The notes under the pieces were generated by a model. The model saw nothing but the letters and a program-made list of their open reading frames with translations. It made no database searches and was not told the DNA's origin. A stretch of 49,561 bases of DNA from an uncultured Alphaproteobacteria bacterium (lineage in GTDB: Bacteria > Pseudomonadota > Alphaproteobacteria > HIMB59 > GCA-002718135): NCBI GenBank assembly GCA_902620285.1, contig CACNHT010000009.1:1-49561 (forward strand). Reading direction: 5' to 3'. Shown here one piece after another: positions 1 to 8,961 of the stretch. Position 1 is the first letter of the stretch. Each line of letters begins with the position of its first letter. The position numbers and the translations under genes are program-made.

Positions 1-210
1 TAAATTTATAACTTTAATAAATAGTTTTTTTGCTAAAGTGAAATTTTTTAGCTCAGTATGAATTACTCCCAAAATATTATTAATTAGGATTGAATTAGGG
101 TATTCGGCAATAATTTTATCAGATAAATCAAGAGCGTCTAAATATTTTTTTTTATTAAATAATAATATTATTTTTTCAATTATATTTTTATCAGGTTCTT
201 TTTTAATCAT
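1..210 (-). CDS. TPR-repeat protein, N-terminal fragment
   Basis: The reading frame starts with ATG at 210 and runs off the left edge of the window, giving 70 residues without a stop. The peptide (starts MIKKEPDKNIIEK) has helical-pair spacing typical of tetratricopeptide repeats: a first helix with LFNKKKYLDALDL, then a second with YPNSILINNILGVIH and LAKKLFIKVI. The ATG directly follows the TAA stop of the upstream yejF-like gene with no spacer, so the two are probably translated from one mRNA. In marine alphaproteobacteria such N-terminal TPRs often precede a glycosyltransferase or sulfotransferase domain, but the rest of the protein is outside the window, so no enzymatic function can be given. 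Confidence 0.7.
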   Translation of the reverse strand, partial: MIKKEPDKNIIEKIILLFNKKKYLDALDLSDKIIAEYPNSILINNILGVIHTELKNFTLAKKLFIKVINL

Positions 211-1788
211 TTATATAACTGAAGATATTAATTTCTTTGTATAATCTGATTTAGGTGACTTAAAAATATCTCTACTATAATTTTCTTCAACAATTAAACC
301 ATTTTTTAATACAATTATTTTATTAGCAATAGCTCTTATAACTCGCATGTCATGACTTATAAAAATATAACTTAGGTCTAATTCTTTTTGTAAATTATTT
401 AATAATCTTAATATTTGATTCTGAATTGTTACATCCAAAGCTGAGGTTGGTTCATCTAAAATTAGTATTTTAGGTTCTAAAATTAAAGCTCTAGCTATTG
501 CAATTCTTTGTCTTTGACCGCCTGAAAATTCATGAGGATATTTTTCTATCGTATTCTCATATTCTAAGCCAACTTTTTCCAAAATATTTTCTAATTTTTT
601 TCTTTTTTCTTCTAAACTAATATTTGGATAATGAACCAACAAACCTTCTGATATAATATCTTCGATATTCATTCTTGGACTCAGGGATGAGAATGGATCC
701 TGAAATACAACTTGAATATCTTTTCTTAAATCTAAAACTTCTTTTTTACTTAATTTATTTAAATTTTTTTTATTTACTATTATCTCTCCTCTAGATTGTA
801 TTAATTTTAGAATTGCCAAAATAAGTGAGGTTTTTCCTGAACCAGACTCACCCACAATTCCAATCGTTTCACCAATTTTTAAATTAAAGCTAACATTTTT
901 AATTGCCTTAACATAGTCAATCGTTTTTTTAAGTAACCCTTTTTTTATGGGATACCAAACGTTTAGATCTTTAATATTAATTATCGTTTCACTTTTTTTA
1001 TTCTTGTTTTCTTTAATATTACTTTGATTGGATACTAATTCTTTAGTATATTCATGTTTAGGATTATTAAATATTTTTTCTTTTGATCCAAATTCAATTA
1101 CTTTACCATTTTTCATAACATATATGTAATCTGATAATTTTTTTACAACGGAGAGGTCATGGCTAATAAAAACAAGAGACATACCCATTTTTTTTTGAAT
1201 ATTTTGTAATAACTCTAAGATTTGTAATTGTATTGTTACATCTAAAGCTGTAGTTGGCTCATCGGCTATTAACAGATCTGGTTCATTTGCAATACTCATT
1301 GCAATCATAGCTCTTTGTCTTTGTCCTCCAGATAGTTCATATGGATATATTTTTGGTCTTGATGAAATATCACTAAGGCCAACTTCATTTAGTAGTTGTA
1401 TAGTTCTTTCTTTAGATTCTTTTTTACTTATTGTTTTATGTGTAGTTATAATTTCTTCAATTTGCTTATTTATTGTATGTAAAGGGTTTAAACTTGTCAT
1501 TGGTTCCTGAAATATTGTTGAAATTTTATTTCCTCTTATATTTTGAATTTCTTTTTGACTTAAATTTAATAAATTTTTATCATTATACCTTATTTCTCCC
1601 GTCTTAATACTGGCTCCACTAGGTAATAATTTTAATATACTAAGAGCTGACAATGTTTTACCTGACCCAGACTCTCCAACTATTGCTGTAGTTTTACCTT
1701 TTACTACATCAATATTTACATTTTTAACTACGTCAGTATGTTTATTAAAAGCTATACTTAAGTTATTTATTGATATTATTTTTTCCAT
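211..1788 (-). CDS. yejF: YejF-type peptide ABC transporter, double ATP-binding protein
   Basis: This protein powers uptake of peptides (in E. coli, the Yej system that also admits microcin C) and holds two fused nucleotide-binding domains. Walker A GESGSGKT occurs at residues 38-45 and again at 313-320, ABC signatures LSGGQRQR at 152-159 and FSGGQRQR at 421-428, and Walker B with ADEP near 175 and LDEP near 445. At 525 aa it matches the usual YejF length. It ends the operon yejA-yejB-yejE-yejF, starting one base after the yejE stop. No defect is seen in either domain. Family assignment is firm; the actual substrate is inferred from the family. Confidence 0.93.
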   Translation of the reverse strand: MEKIISINNLSIAFNKHTDVVKNVNIDVVKGKTTAIVGESGSGKTLSALSILKLLPSGASIKTGEIRYNDKNLLNLSQKEIQNIRGNKISTIFQEPMTSLNPLHTINKQIEEIITTHKTISKKESKERTIQLLNEVGLSDISSRPKIYPYELSGGQRQRAMIAMSIANEPDLLIADEPTTALDVTIQLQILELLQNIQKKMGMSLVFISHDLSVVKKLSDYIYVMKNGKVIEFGSKEKIFNNPKHEYTKELVSNQSNIKENKNKKSETIINIKDLNVWYPIKKGLLKKTIDYVKAIKNVSFNLKIGETIGIVGESGSGKTSLILAILKLIQSRGEIIVNKKNLNKLSKKEVLDLRKDIQVVFQDPFSSLSPRMNIEDIISEGLLVHYPNISLEEKRKKLENILEKVGLEYENTIEKYPHEFSGGQRQRIAIARALILEPKILILDEPTSALDVTIQNQILRLLNNLQKELDLSYIFISHDMRVIRAIANKIIVLKNGLIVEENYSRDIFKSPKSDYTKKLISSVI

Positions 1789-1789
1789 T

Positions 1790-2818
1790 TTAATTAAAAG
1801 TCTTTCTCGGATCTAATGAGTCTCTTATTGCTTCACCAACAAAAACTAAAAGGCCTAACATTAAACCTAAAGTGAAGAAACTTGTAATTCCAAGCCAAGG
1901 AGCTTGTAAATTATTTCTTCCTTGGTTAACCATTTCTCCTAAAGATGCTGATCCCGGAGGTAAACCAAAACCTAAAAAATCAAGACCTGATAAAGCGGTG
2001 ACTGATGCACTTAAACTAAATGGTAGAAATGTAACAGTAGCTATAGTTGCATTAGGTAACATGTGTTTTATAATAATTTTCGTGTTTGAAACTCCTAACG
2101 CTCTAGCTGCTCTTATGTAGTCAAAATTCCTTGCTCTTAAAAATTCTGCACGAACTACTCCAACATAGCCCATCCAACTAAAAAGTAATAAAATAACTAG
2201 TAGCCACCAAAAATTTGGTTGAATTACACTAGCTAAAATTATTAAAACATATAAAGTTGGAATTGCTGACCACACTTCCATAAATCTCTGGAAGAATAAA
2301 TCAGTCTTTCCTCCAAAATAACCCTGTATTGCTCCAGCTGATACTCCAATAATCATTGAAAAAAATGTCAAAGTAAATCCAAATAATACAGATATTCGGA
2401 ATCCATAAATTAACCTTGATAGTACATCTCTTGCTTGATCATCAGTACCCAGCCAATTTTTACTGGATGGTGGAGAGGGAGCTGGAGCAGATAAATCTCG
2501 TATTATAGTATTATAAGAATATGGAATTATAGGCATAATAATCCATCCATTTTTCTCAATTAAATTTTTCACATATGGATCATTATAATCTGCCTCTGTT
2601 TCAAAATCTCCACCAAAAGTTGTTTCTGAATAGAAAGAAAATATTGGATAATAATAATTTGCTTTATATTTTACTAACAACGGTTTTTCATTTGCAATAA
2701 AATTAGCAAATAAAGAAATAATAAATAAAAAACTAAATATCAAAAAAGAATAGTAACCTCTTTTGTTATTCTTAAAATTGCTCAGTCTTCTTTGATTTAA
2801 TTTTGATAATTTATTCAT
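1790..2818 (-). CDS. yejE: YejE-type peptide ABC transporter permease
   Basis: This is an inner-membrane permease of the oligopeptide/nickel type (DppC-like). It has a first membrane segment at about residues 21-42, then a long polar periplasmic stretch to about residue 135 containing the [16 protein letters not shown] block typical of DppC-type permeases, then five further hydrophobic segments. The cytoplasmic coupling loop [21 protein letters not shown] starts near residue 237. The start overlaps the yejB stop as ATGA (2815-2818), indicating translational coupling. It pairs with YejB to form the channel. The 342-aa length is normal for YejE. Confidence 0.93.
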   Translation of the reverse strand: MNKLSKLNQRRLSNFKNNKRGYYSFLIFSFLFIISLFANFIANEKPLLVKYKANYYYPIFSFYSETTFGGDFETEADYNDPYVKNLIEKNGWIIMPIIPYSYNTIIRDLSAPAPSPPSSKNWLGTDDQARDVLSRLIYGFRISVLFGFTLTFFSMIIGVSAGAIQGYFGGKTDLFFQRFMEVWSAIPTLYVLIILASVIQPNFWWLLVILLLFSWMGYVGVVRAEFLRARNFDYIRAARALGVSNTKIIIKHMLPNATIATVTFLPFSLSASVTALSGLDFLGFGLPPGSASLGEMVNQGRNNLQAPWLGITSFFTLGLMLGLLVFVGEAIRDSLDPRKTFN

Positions 2819-3918
2819 TGCCTTGATTCAAAGTCTATGCGTGGATCAATAACTGAATACATAAAATCACCAATTATTCCCATTACTAAACCTAGTAGTG
2901 AGAAAAAATACAGAGTTGCAAATATAACTGGATAATCTCTTGTTAGAGCCGCTTCGTATCCCAGTAATCCCAATCCATCTAAAGAAAAAATAACCTCAAT
3001 GAACAGAGAGCTTGAAAAAAGAATTCCAATAAATGCTGATGGAAAACCAGCAATGACTATTAACATTGCATTTCTAAATACATGACCATAAAGAACCTTT
3101 CTTTCAGTTAAACCTTTAGAACGTGCGGTAATTACATATTGTTGATTGACTTGATCAAGAAATGAATTTTTTGTTAAAAAAGTTAATCCAGCAAATCCAC
3201 TTACAAGCATTGCCGTTAGGGGTAGTGCTAAATGCCAGAAGTAATCTACTATTTTTTGAAACAATGTTAACTCATCAAAATTTTCAGAAAATAAACCTCT
3301 TAGAGGAAAAATATCATAAAACCTTCCTCCTGCAAAAAACACAATTAGTATTACAGCAAATAAAAAATTTGGTATTGCATAACCAATTGTTACAATTGAA
3401 CTTGAGACTATATCAAACTTTGATCCATCCTTTATCGCTTTCCTTATACCAAGTGGTATAGATATTAAATACACTAATAAAGTTGTCCATAAACCAAGTG
3501 ATATTGAAACTGGCATTTTATCTAAAACAATAGAAGTAACTTTTTGATCTCTAAAAAAACTTTCTCCAAAATCAAAAGTTAAATAATCTTTTAACATTTT
3601 CAGGAAACGTTGATGTGCCGGTTTGTCCATTCCATACATCTTTTCTATTTCTTTTATAACATCTGGATCGAGGCCTTGTGCTCCTCTATATTTACTATCA
3701 TTAACTGATGTAGAATTATCTCGATTAAACTCTAAAGTTTCACCCTCGCCACCACCAGAAAATCGAGCTGTTGACTCAACAGCTGTACCAGTCATTTGTG
3801 CAATCATTTGTTCTACTGGGCCTCCTGGAACAATTTGAATGATTGCAAAATTTATAATCATTATCCCAAAAAGAGTTGGGATAATTAAAAGAAGTCTTTT
3901 TATTAAGTAAGCACCCAT
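2815..3918 (-). CDS. yejB: YejB-type peptide ABC transporter permease
   Basis: This DppB-like inner-membrane permease begins with the characteristic [19 protein letters not shown] segment. A polar insert at about residues 44-95, rich in Gly, Ser and Thr and seen in YejB proteins but not in DppB, is followed by the [16 protein letters not shown] region and five more membrane segments. The coupling loop [21 protein letters not shown] lies near residues 262-282. It sits between yejA and yejE; the gap to yejA is 39 bases and the overlap with yejE is 4 bases. The insert and the neighbouring double-ATPase yejF support Yej rather than Dpp or Opp. Confidence 0.93.
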   Translation of the reverse strand: MGAYLIKRLLLIIPTLFGIMIINFAIIQIVPGGPVEQMIAQMTGTAVESTARFSGGGEGETLEFNRDNSTSVNDSKYRGAQGLDPDVIKEIEKMYGMDKPAHQRFLKMLKDYLTFDFGESFFRDQKVTSIVLDKMPVSISLGLWTTLLVYLISIPLGIRKAIKDGSKFDIVSSSIVTIGYAIPNFLFAVILIVFFAGGRFYDIFPLRGLFSENFDELTLFQKIVDYFWHLALPLTAMLVSGFAGLTFLTKNSFLDQVNQQYVITARSKGLTERKVLYGHVFRNAMLIVIAGFPSAFIGILFSSSLFIEVIFSLDGLGLLGYEAALTRDYPVIFATLYFFSLLGLVMGIIGDFMYSVIDPRIDFESRQ

Positions 3919-3957
3919 ATTGTGCTATTTTATATTATTTCTAATAAACTTTAATAA

Positions 3958-5784
3958 TTAGTTTGATGTTCTATTTGATTGGATTGTTTCAAATTTAGAC
4001 TGATTAATCCACCATGTATCGAAGCCTAAAGAATATTTTGGTTTTATTTTTGGTTGATCAAAAAAATCCCAATATAGGACTCTGTATGAGGAGATATGCC
4101 ATTGTGGAATAACATAATAATTCCATAGAAGAACACGATCTAAAGCTTTGGTTATTGTAATTAACTCTTTTCTATCACTAGCATTAATTAGACTTTCAAT
4201 TAATCCATCTACAGCATAATTTTTTATACCAACAACATTTCTAGAGCCATCAGTATCTGCTGCATCTGAACCCCAAAAATTTCTCTGCTCGTTACCTGGA
4301 GATAAAGATTGACCAAAGGTTTGTACAACCATGTCAAAATCAAATATTTCCATTCTTTTTTGATATTGTGCACTATCGATTGTTCTTACTTCGGCAATTA
4401 TTCCTAATTTTTCAAGATTATCTTTAAATGGGAAAACTATTCTCTCAAAAGCAGGTGATCGTAGTAAGATTTCAAATTCAAAAGGTTCTTTTGTACTAGA
4501 ATGTAGAAGTTTACCATCAACTAATTCCCATCCAGATTCTTCTAAAAGTTTTGAAGCTTCTTGCAGTTGCATCCTCATATAACCCGAACCATCTGTGACT
4601 GGATTAGTGTATTTTTCTGTAAATACTTCTTTTGGCAGTACATCAAAATATGGATTTAAATAGTTTAATTCTTCTTTTGAAGGTAGACCAGACGAAGCAA
4701 GTTCTGAATTTTCAAAAAAACTATCTGTTCTTTTATATGCATCAAAGAATAAATTTTTATTAGACCATTCAAAATCAAAAGCATAAGAAAGGGCCTTTCT
4801 TACTCTTCTATCTTTAAATTTATCTTTTCTTATATTAAATGCAAAACCTTGCATACCTTGTGGATTTTCATGACTTATTAATTCTTTTTTAATTAGGCCT
4901 TCATACACTGAGTTTATATCATACGCAGTTGCCCATTCTTTTGATGAATTTTCAGAAAAGAAATCAATCTCACCAGATTTAAAAGCTTCTCTTTCAATAC
5001 CTCTGTCTTTGTAATAATCATATCTGATTGTGCCGAAGTTATCTTTACCAATTTTAATTGGTATTGATGCACCAAAACCCCAATAATTCTGATCTAGTTC
5101 GTAAGTAATTGATCTTCCACTATCAAATGATTTAATTTTATATGGACCACTTCCAATTGGTATTTCCAGAGATGTTTCTTCAAAGTTTTTATTTTCCCAA
5201 TAATGTTTTGGCAGTACAGGTAATTGACCAACAATTAATACTAATTCTTTATTCGTGTTTGTTGTAAAATTAAATCTAACTTTATTTTCTTGTTCTTTAA
5301 TTACTTCTTTTACATCTCCATAGTAGTATTTATAAAATGGGTGACCTTTCTCCATTAGAGTATTAAATGTCCAAACAACATCGTCAGCTGTAATTTTTTT
5401 CCCATCGTGCCAATACGCTTCATTTCTTAATGTAAATGAAACCCAAGATCGATCATCTGGCCATTCAATCGTTTCTGCCAATAATCCGTATTCCGTAAAT
5501 GCTTCATCACTTGATCCCGTTGTTAATGTTTCATACAATCCTCCAATTCCGGCTGCCGAGGTACCTTTTAAAATAAATGGATTAAAACTGTCATAGGTTC
5601 CAATGGCACTTCTTACTATTGATCCACCTTTGATTGAATTTGGATTAATGTATTCAACATTTTCAAAATCTTTTGAGTATTTTGGCTCACCATGCATAGC
5701 AATAGCATGAGATATATTAGTATTAGCTTGTGCTTTTAATTGAAAAATTAGAGTAACCGTAAAGATCAAAGTGAGTATTTTCAT
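3958..5784 (-). CDS. yejA: YejA-type periplasmic peptide-binding protein
   Basis: This is a family 5 extracellular solute-binding protein of 608 aa, the periplasmic receptor for the Yej importer. A Sec signal peptide covers residues 1-20 (hydrophobic run LTLIFTVTLIF, cleavage after AQA). The mature start with HAIAMHGEPKY and the ISADDVVWTF-like block (here KKITADDVVWTFNTL) are hallmarks of YejA-like binding proteins. It is the first gene of the operon yejABEF, and any operon promoter should lie in the 41-base gap toward the phosphatase gene. No truncation is evident. Substrate is probably short peptides, by family knowledge only. Confidence 0.92.
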   Translation of the reverse strand: MKILTLIFTVTLIFQLKAQANTNISHAIAMHGEPKYSKDFENVEYINPNSIKGGSIVRSAIGTYDSFNPFILKGTSAAGIGGLYETLTTGSSDEAFTEYGLLAETIEWPDDRSWVSFTLRNEAYWHDGKKITADDVVWTFNTLMEKGHPFYKYYYGDVKEVIKEQENKVRFNFTTNTNKELVLIVGQLPVLPKHYWENKNFEETSLEIPIGSGPYKIKSFDSGRSITYELDQNYWGFGASIPIKIGKDNFGTIRYDYYKDRGIEREAFKSGEIDFFSENSSKEWATAYDINSVYEGLIKKELISHENPQGMQGFAFNIRKDKFKDRRVRKALSYAFDFEWSNKNLFFDAYKRTDSFFENSELASSGLPSKEELNYLNPYFDVLPKEVFTEKYTNPVTDGSGYMRMQLQEASKLLEESGWELVDGKLLHSSTKEPFEFEILLRSPAFERIVFPFKDNLEKLGIIAEVRTIDSAQYQKRMEIFDFDMVVQTFGQSLSPGNEQRNFWGSDAADTDGSRNVVGIKNYAVDGLIESLINASDRKELITITKALDRVLLWNYYVIPQWHISSYRVLYWDFFDQPKIKPKYSLGFDTWWINQSKFETIQSNRTSN

Positions 5785-5825
5785 ACTTTTAATATATGTC
5801 TATTTATTAAAAATTAAAATAAAAT

Positions 5826-6599
5826 TTAGTTTATTAATTTAATTATTTCATCATGAAGAGAGCTTGTACTAGAGGCAACCAAACTGCCATCTGAGTCTAG
5901 CGATATATCTTGACCAAACTTATCCGTAATTACTCCACCAGCCCCTTCAATTACATTTACAAGAGCCATATAATCATGCACTTTTAATGTATCCTCTAAT
6001 ACAATATCAATTAAACCTGACGCTAACATCCCATACATATAACAATCACCACCAAGTCTATAGTATCTTGATTTTTCTTTGAGTAATTCTAACCCCTTTC
6101 TAATTTTAGGCTCATCAAAATATAATCCAGATGTAAAAAGATAGGCATCTTTGATTTGTTTAATTGCAGTAGTTTGAACATCTTTTCCATTACATTTTGT
6201 TTTTTGATTTTTTATTCCCATCCATCTTTCATCATGTGCAGGGCAATTAATAATTCCTAAAACCGGTTTTTTGTTATGAAGTAATGCAATTAAATTACCA
6301 AAATCTTTATGTCCAGCTATATAACTTCTTGTTCCATCTATAGGATCTAATACCCATAAAAATTCAGAGTCTATTTTTTCATTTTCATACTCTTCACCTA
6401 AAATTCCATGATCAGGATATTCTTTTCTAATTCTCTCTCTTAATACTTGTTCTGTTTCTTTATCTGCCAGAGTTACAGGACTTTCATCATCTTTAATTTC
6501 TATTTCAATTTTATTTCTAAAATAATGCATTGAAGTTTTAGATGCATCATTGGCTAAAGAGTTTGCAAATTTTGAAAACTCTTCTGTGTTTAAAATCAT
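5826..6599 (-). CDS. hisN: Histidinol-phosphatase, inositol monophosphatase family
   Basis: A Mg-dependent phosphatase of the inositol monophosphatase superfamily, 257 aa. Visible metal-binding elements are GEEYENE (Glu69-Glu70), the strong motif DPIDGTRSYIAG from residue 85, and the C-terminal VHDYMALVNVIEGAGGVITD block. The sequence RSYIAGHKDFGNLIALL and GGDCYMYGMLASG resemble the HisN-type histidinol-phosphate phosphatases of alphaproteobacteria (last-but-one steps of histidine synthesis) more than SuhB. No other his gene is nearby, so HisN versus another sugar or nucleotide monophosphatase rests on motif resemblance. It lies 9 bases downstream of the cytochrome c gene on the same strand. 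Confidence 0.75.
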   Translation of the reverse strand: MILNTEEFSKFANSLANDASKTSMHYFRNKIEIEIKDDESPVTLADKETEQVLRERIRKEYPDHGILGEEYENEKIDSEFLWVLDPIDGTRSYIAGHKDFGNLIALLHNKKPVLGIINCPAHDERWMGIKNQKTKCNGKDVQTTAIKQIKDAYLFTSGLYFDEPKIRKGLELLKEKSRYYRLGGDCYMYGMLASGLIDIVLEDTLKVHDYMALVNVIEGAGGVITDKFGQDISLDSDGSLVASSTSSLHDEIIKLIN

Positions 6600-6608
6600 T
6601 ACTTAAAT

Positions 6609-7154
6609 TTATGGGAGTGGTACTGGATTATCTGAGTGTTCTCTTAGGAAATAAACTAAGTCTGCTCTGTCTTTTACTTTTTTCAAACCTGCAAAGTTCA
6701 TTTTTGTTCCTTTTATATATTTTTTTGGCTTATATAAAAATTCTGCCAATTCTTCATATCCCCATTCACCACCGTATTCGGCTAAAGCTTTAGAGTATGC
6801 AAAACCTTCAACATTTGCTTTTGGTCTGTTAATGATATTCCATAAGTGAGGGCCTACTTTATTGGCGCTACCCTTCTCATAATTATGGCATGTTGCACAT
6901 TTCTTGAATAATTTTTCTCCATTATCAAGAGAAGCACTTGCTAGTAAAATAGAAATTGGCTCAATTACCTCCTCTTTTTTCTCTACTACTCCTAAACCAG
7001 TAGAATCCTCTGGAACATCTATTTTATATGCAGTTTCTTTTTTCTCATCATGATCAATATCAATGACTAAATCTCCAAAATGGCCGATAAGGGTAACAAT
7101 TAAGACTGCTAATATAATAGATGCTAAAATTTTATTAACTTCAAGCCCAGACAT
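6609..7154 (-). CDS. Membrane-anchored c-type cytochrome (CycM-like)
   Basis: A class I cytochrome c of 181 aa when started at MSGLEVNKI. Residues 8-24 form a membrane anchor, followed by an acidic linker to about residue 75. The haem site is CATCH at 86-90 and the sixth ligand is probably Met152 in GTKMNFAG. This layout (uncleaved anchor, linker, cytochrome) matches the alphaproteobacterial CycM/c552 type that shuttles electrons from the bc1 complex to cytochrome oxidase. Gene order with divergent kdsB and pheA is conserved in this class. An open frame continues upstream to 7436, but that part is antisense to kdsB and lacks sense as protein; a start at 7166 (MYLYMSG) is also possible. Confidence 0.85.
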   Translation of the reverse strand: MSGLEVNKILASIILAVLIVTLIGHFGDLVIDIDHDEKKETAYKIDVPEDSTGLGVVEKKEEVIEPISILLASASLDNGEKLFKKCATCHNYEKGSANKVGPHLWNIINRPKANVEGFAYSKALAEYGGEWGYEELAEFLYKPKKYIKGTKMNFAGLKKVKDRADLVYFLREHSDNPVPLP

Positions 7155-7245
7155 GTATAAGTACATATACAGATTTTTTAGAAGAAAGAATATATTTGTC
7201 GTAAGTATGAAATTTAAATTCTCTTGCTTAATTGTCGCATAAATT

Positions 7246-7980
7246 ATGAAAAGCGTAGTAATTATACCCTCACGAATGGCTTCCTCTAGACTGCCAGGCA
7301 AACCATTAATAGAGATAAATGGAATTCCAATGATACAACGAGTATGGCAACAAGCAATTGAGTCAAATATTGGAGAAGTCTTTGTTGCTTGCTCGGAGAT
7401 TGAAGTGCATGATTTAATCGTAAATAATGGTGGCAAAGCTATTATGACAGATCCAAATCTCCCCTCTGGAACTGATAGAGTTCACTCCGCTTTTTTAAAG
7501 ATAAAAAATAACAAAGACATTGATGTAATAATCAATCTACAAGGTGATATGCCTCTTATAAATCCAGAACATATTCTTAAAGTCATTGATCCAATAAAAA
7601 GAAATTTTGCAATTGGTACACTCGCAACAAACTTAAATGATAATGAATTAAATAATCCCAATGTAACAAAAGTTGAAGTTGATTTTAAAAAAAATGAAAT
7701 AGCGCAGGCGTTGAGTTTTAATAGAGAAGTTACGATAGAAAATAAAAATTTATACCATCATGTTGGTATCTATAGTTATACTCCAGATTCAATAAATACA
7801 TTTATCAATCTACCTAAATCAAAAAATGAAATAGATCTAAGCTTAGAACAAATGAGAGCTATGGATTCTGACATTCCAATCGGAGTTACGTATGTTCCTG
7901 AAGTTCCAATGAGTGTAGATACAAAAGAGGATTTAATAAATATTAAAACTAATATAAGAGAGCACAATGATAAAAGTTGA
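7246..7980 (+). CDS. kdsB: 3-deoxy-manno-octulosonate cytidylyltransferase
   Basis: This enzyme activates KDO with CTP to give CMP-KDO for lipopolysaccharide core synthesis in the cytosol. The N-terminus carries the nucleotide-binding signature IIPSRMASSRLPGKPL (residues 6-21); INLQGDMPLI provides the metal-binding Asp near residue 100, and the region HVGIYSYTPDSI is typical. At 244 aa it has full family length. It overlaps pheA by 14 bases (start of pheA at 7967), implying coupled translation, and diverges from the cytochrome c gene. It implies that the organism makes a KDO-containing LPS. Confidence 0.95.
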   Translation: MKSVVIIPSRMASSRLPGKPLIEINGIPMIQRVWQQAIESNIGEVFVACSEIEVHDLIVNNGGKAIMTDPNLPSGTDRVHSAFLKIKNNKDIDVIINLQGDMPLINPEHILKVIDPIKRNFAIGTLATNLNDNELNNPNVTKVEVDFKKNEIAQALSFNREVTIENKNLYHHVGIYSYTPDSINTFINLPKSKNEIDLSLEQMRAMDSDIPIGVTYVPEVPMSVDTKEDLINIKTNIREHNDKS

Positions 7981-8809
7981 TAGTTTTTCATTTCAAGGTG
8001 TAAATGGTGCTTATAGTGAACAAGCTGGAAAAAATATTTTTCCAAACGCAACAAGTATATCGTGTGCAACTTTTGAAGATATGTTTGAACATGTTAGGTC
8101 AGGAAAATCAGAAGCAGCAATGGTTCCAATAGAAAACTCACTTGCAGGAAGAGTAGCGGATACTCAAAGATTGATACCCGACTCTAATTTAAAAATAACT
8201 TATGAATATTTTCATGAGGTAAATCATAACTTACTTGGAATTAGAGGTGCAAAAATCTCAGATATCAAAAGAATAAGAAGTCATGAACAGGGAATTGCTC
8301 AATGTCGAAATAAAATTTTAAAACTAGAAAAACAAATGATTGTTGAAGCTGACACAGCTGGATCTGCTAAACTAATTTCAGAGTTAAACAATATTGAAGA
8401 TGCTGCTATAGCATCTGTACTTGCTGCTAAGATCTATGATCTTGATATTTTGGAAAAAAATTTTCAAGATAACCAAAATAACGTAACTCGATTTCTTGTT
8501 ATGCAAAAAAATTTATTAGATATAAATTCAAATACAAAGGATATTCTTACAACATTAGTATTTACAGTTAGAAGTATTCCAGCGGTTTTATATAAATGTC
8601 TTGGTGGATTTGCTAGCAATGGTGTTAATATAACTAAGCTTGAGAGTTACATTCACCCACAGGGTTTTGATGTTGCTCAATTTTATGTAGATTTTGAGGG
8701 ACATCCTGAAAATACGTCTGTAAAATTAGCATTAGAAGAGATGAAATTTTTTTGTAAGAAAATAGAAATCCTTGGAGTATATGAGAAATCTTCATTCAGG
8801 AAAAAATAG
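7967..8809 (+). CDS. pheA: Prephenate dehydratase (monofunctional, with ACT domain)
   Basis: This enzyme converts prephenate to phenylpyruvate, the committed step of phenylalanine synthesis. The catalytic domain spans residues 4-180, with the start block FSFQGVNGAYSEQA, VPIENSLAGRV and the active-site NVTRFLVM (Thr174-Arg175-Phe176). Residues 191-275 are an ACT domain for phenylalanine feedback; the usual ESRP motif reads LESYIHPQGFD. No chorismate mutase domain is present, as usual for alphaproteobacteria. It overlaps kdsB and is followed by the SRP RNA gene. Confidence 0.95.
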   Translation: MIKVDSFSFQGVNGAYSEQAGKNIFPNATSISCATFEDMFEHVRSGKSEAAMVPIENSLAGRVADTQRLIPDSNLKITYEYFHEVNHNLLGIRGAKISDIKRIRSHEQGIAQCRNKILKLEKQMIVEADTAGSAKLISELNNIEDAAIASVLAAKIYDLDILEKNFQDNQNNVTRFLVMQKNLLDINSNTKDILTTLVFTVRSIPAVLYKCLGGFASNGVNITKLESYIHPQGFDVAQFYVDFEGHPENTSVKLALEEMKFFCKKIEILGVYEKSSFRKK

Positions 8810-8851
8810 GTTTTTTTAAAAAGTCTATTTATATTTTATTTACATTAATGT

Positions 8852-8857
8852 TATATT
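8852..8857 (+). promoter_or_regulatory. Candidate -10 element of the SRP RNA gene
   Basis: TATATT lies 6 bases before the predicted 5' helix of the SRP RNA at 8864, the spacing expected for a -10 hexamer. No convincing -35 hexamer is seen at the right distance, so this is a weak call in AT-rich DNA. Confidence 0.3.
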
Positions 8858-8860
8858 GCT

Positions 8861-8954
8861 ACAGGGAGGATTGAGGGCAAATAAATTGCTAATCCAGTCA
8901 GATCTGAAAAGAAGCAGCTGTAACAATCTTGTTTGGGTCTCAACTCCTTCCATT
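8861..8954 (+). ncRNA. ffs: Signal recognition particle RNA, small (4.5S) type
   Basis: The RNA pairs with the Ffh protein to target nascent membrane proteins. The terminal helix is formed by GGGAGGA-UUGAG (8864-8875) with CUCAACUCCUUCC (8939-8951), interrupted by a single bulged C. The apical domain at 8897-8919 (GTCAGATCTGAAAAGAAGCAGC) aligns column by column with the E. coli sequence CAGGTCCGGAAGGAAGCAG, preserving the asymmetric loop GAAGCAG that binds Ffh. The tetraloop reads GAAA rather than GGAA and is closed by U-A rather than C-G. Position between pheA and dnaX is a conserved location for ffs. Exact ends are approximate. Confidence 0.9.
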
Positions 8955-8961
8955 GATTATA

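Noticed and set aside
3162..3461. Open frame antisense to yejB
   Set aside because: Fully inside yejB, Leu/Gln-rich shadow product, no ribosome-binding site.
7155..7436. Extension of the cytochrome c gene upstream to 7436
   Set aside because: The extra region is antisense to the well supported kdsB N-terminus and shows no protein family sense; MSGLEVNKI begins the normal membrane anchor.
8849..8862. Second Zur-like site AATGTTATATTG
   Set aside because: Only the left half of the palindrome matches and it lies before the SRP RNA, with no zinc link.
8929..8961. Upstream start for dnaX at 8929
   Set aside because: It would overlap the SRP RNA 3' helix and adds 11 residues absent from the family; ATG 8962 gives the usual MTEEKKYKVLARKYRP start.
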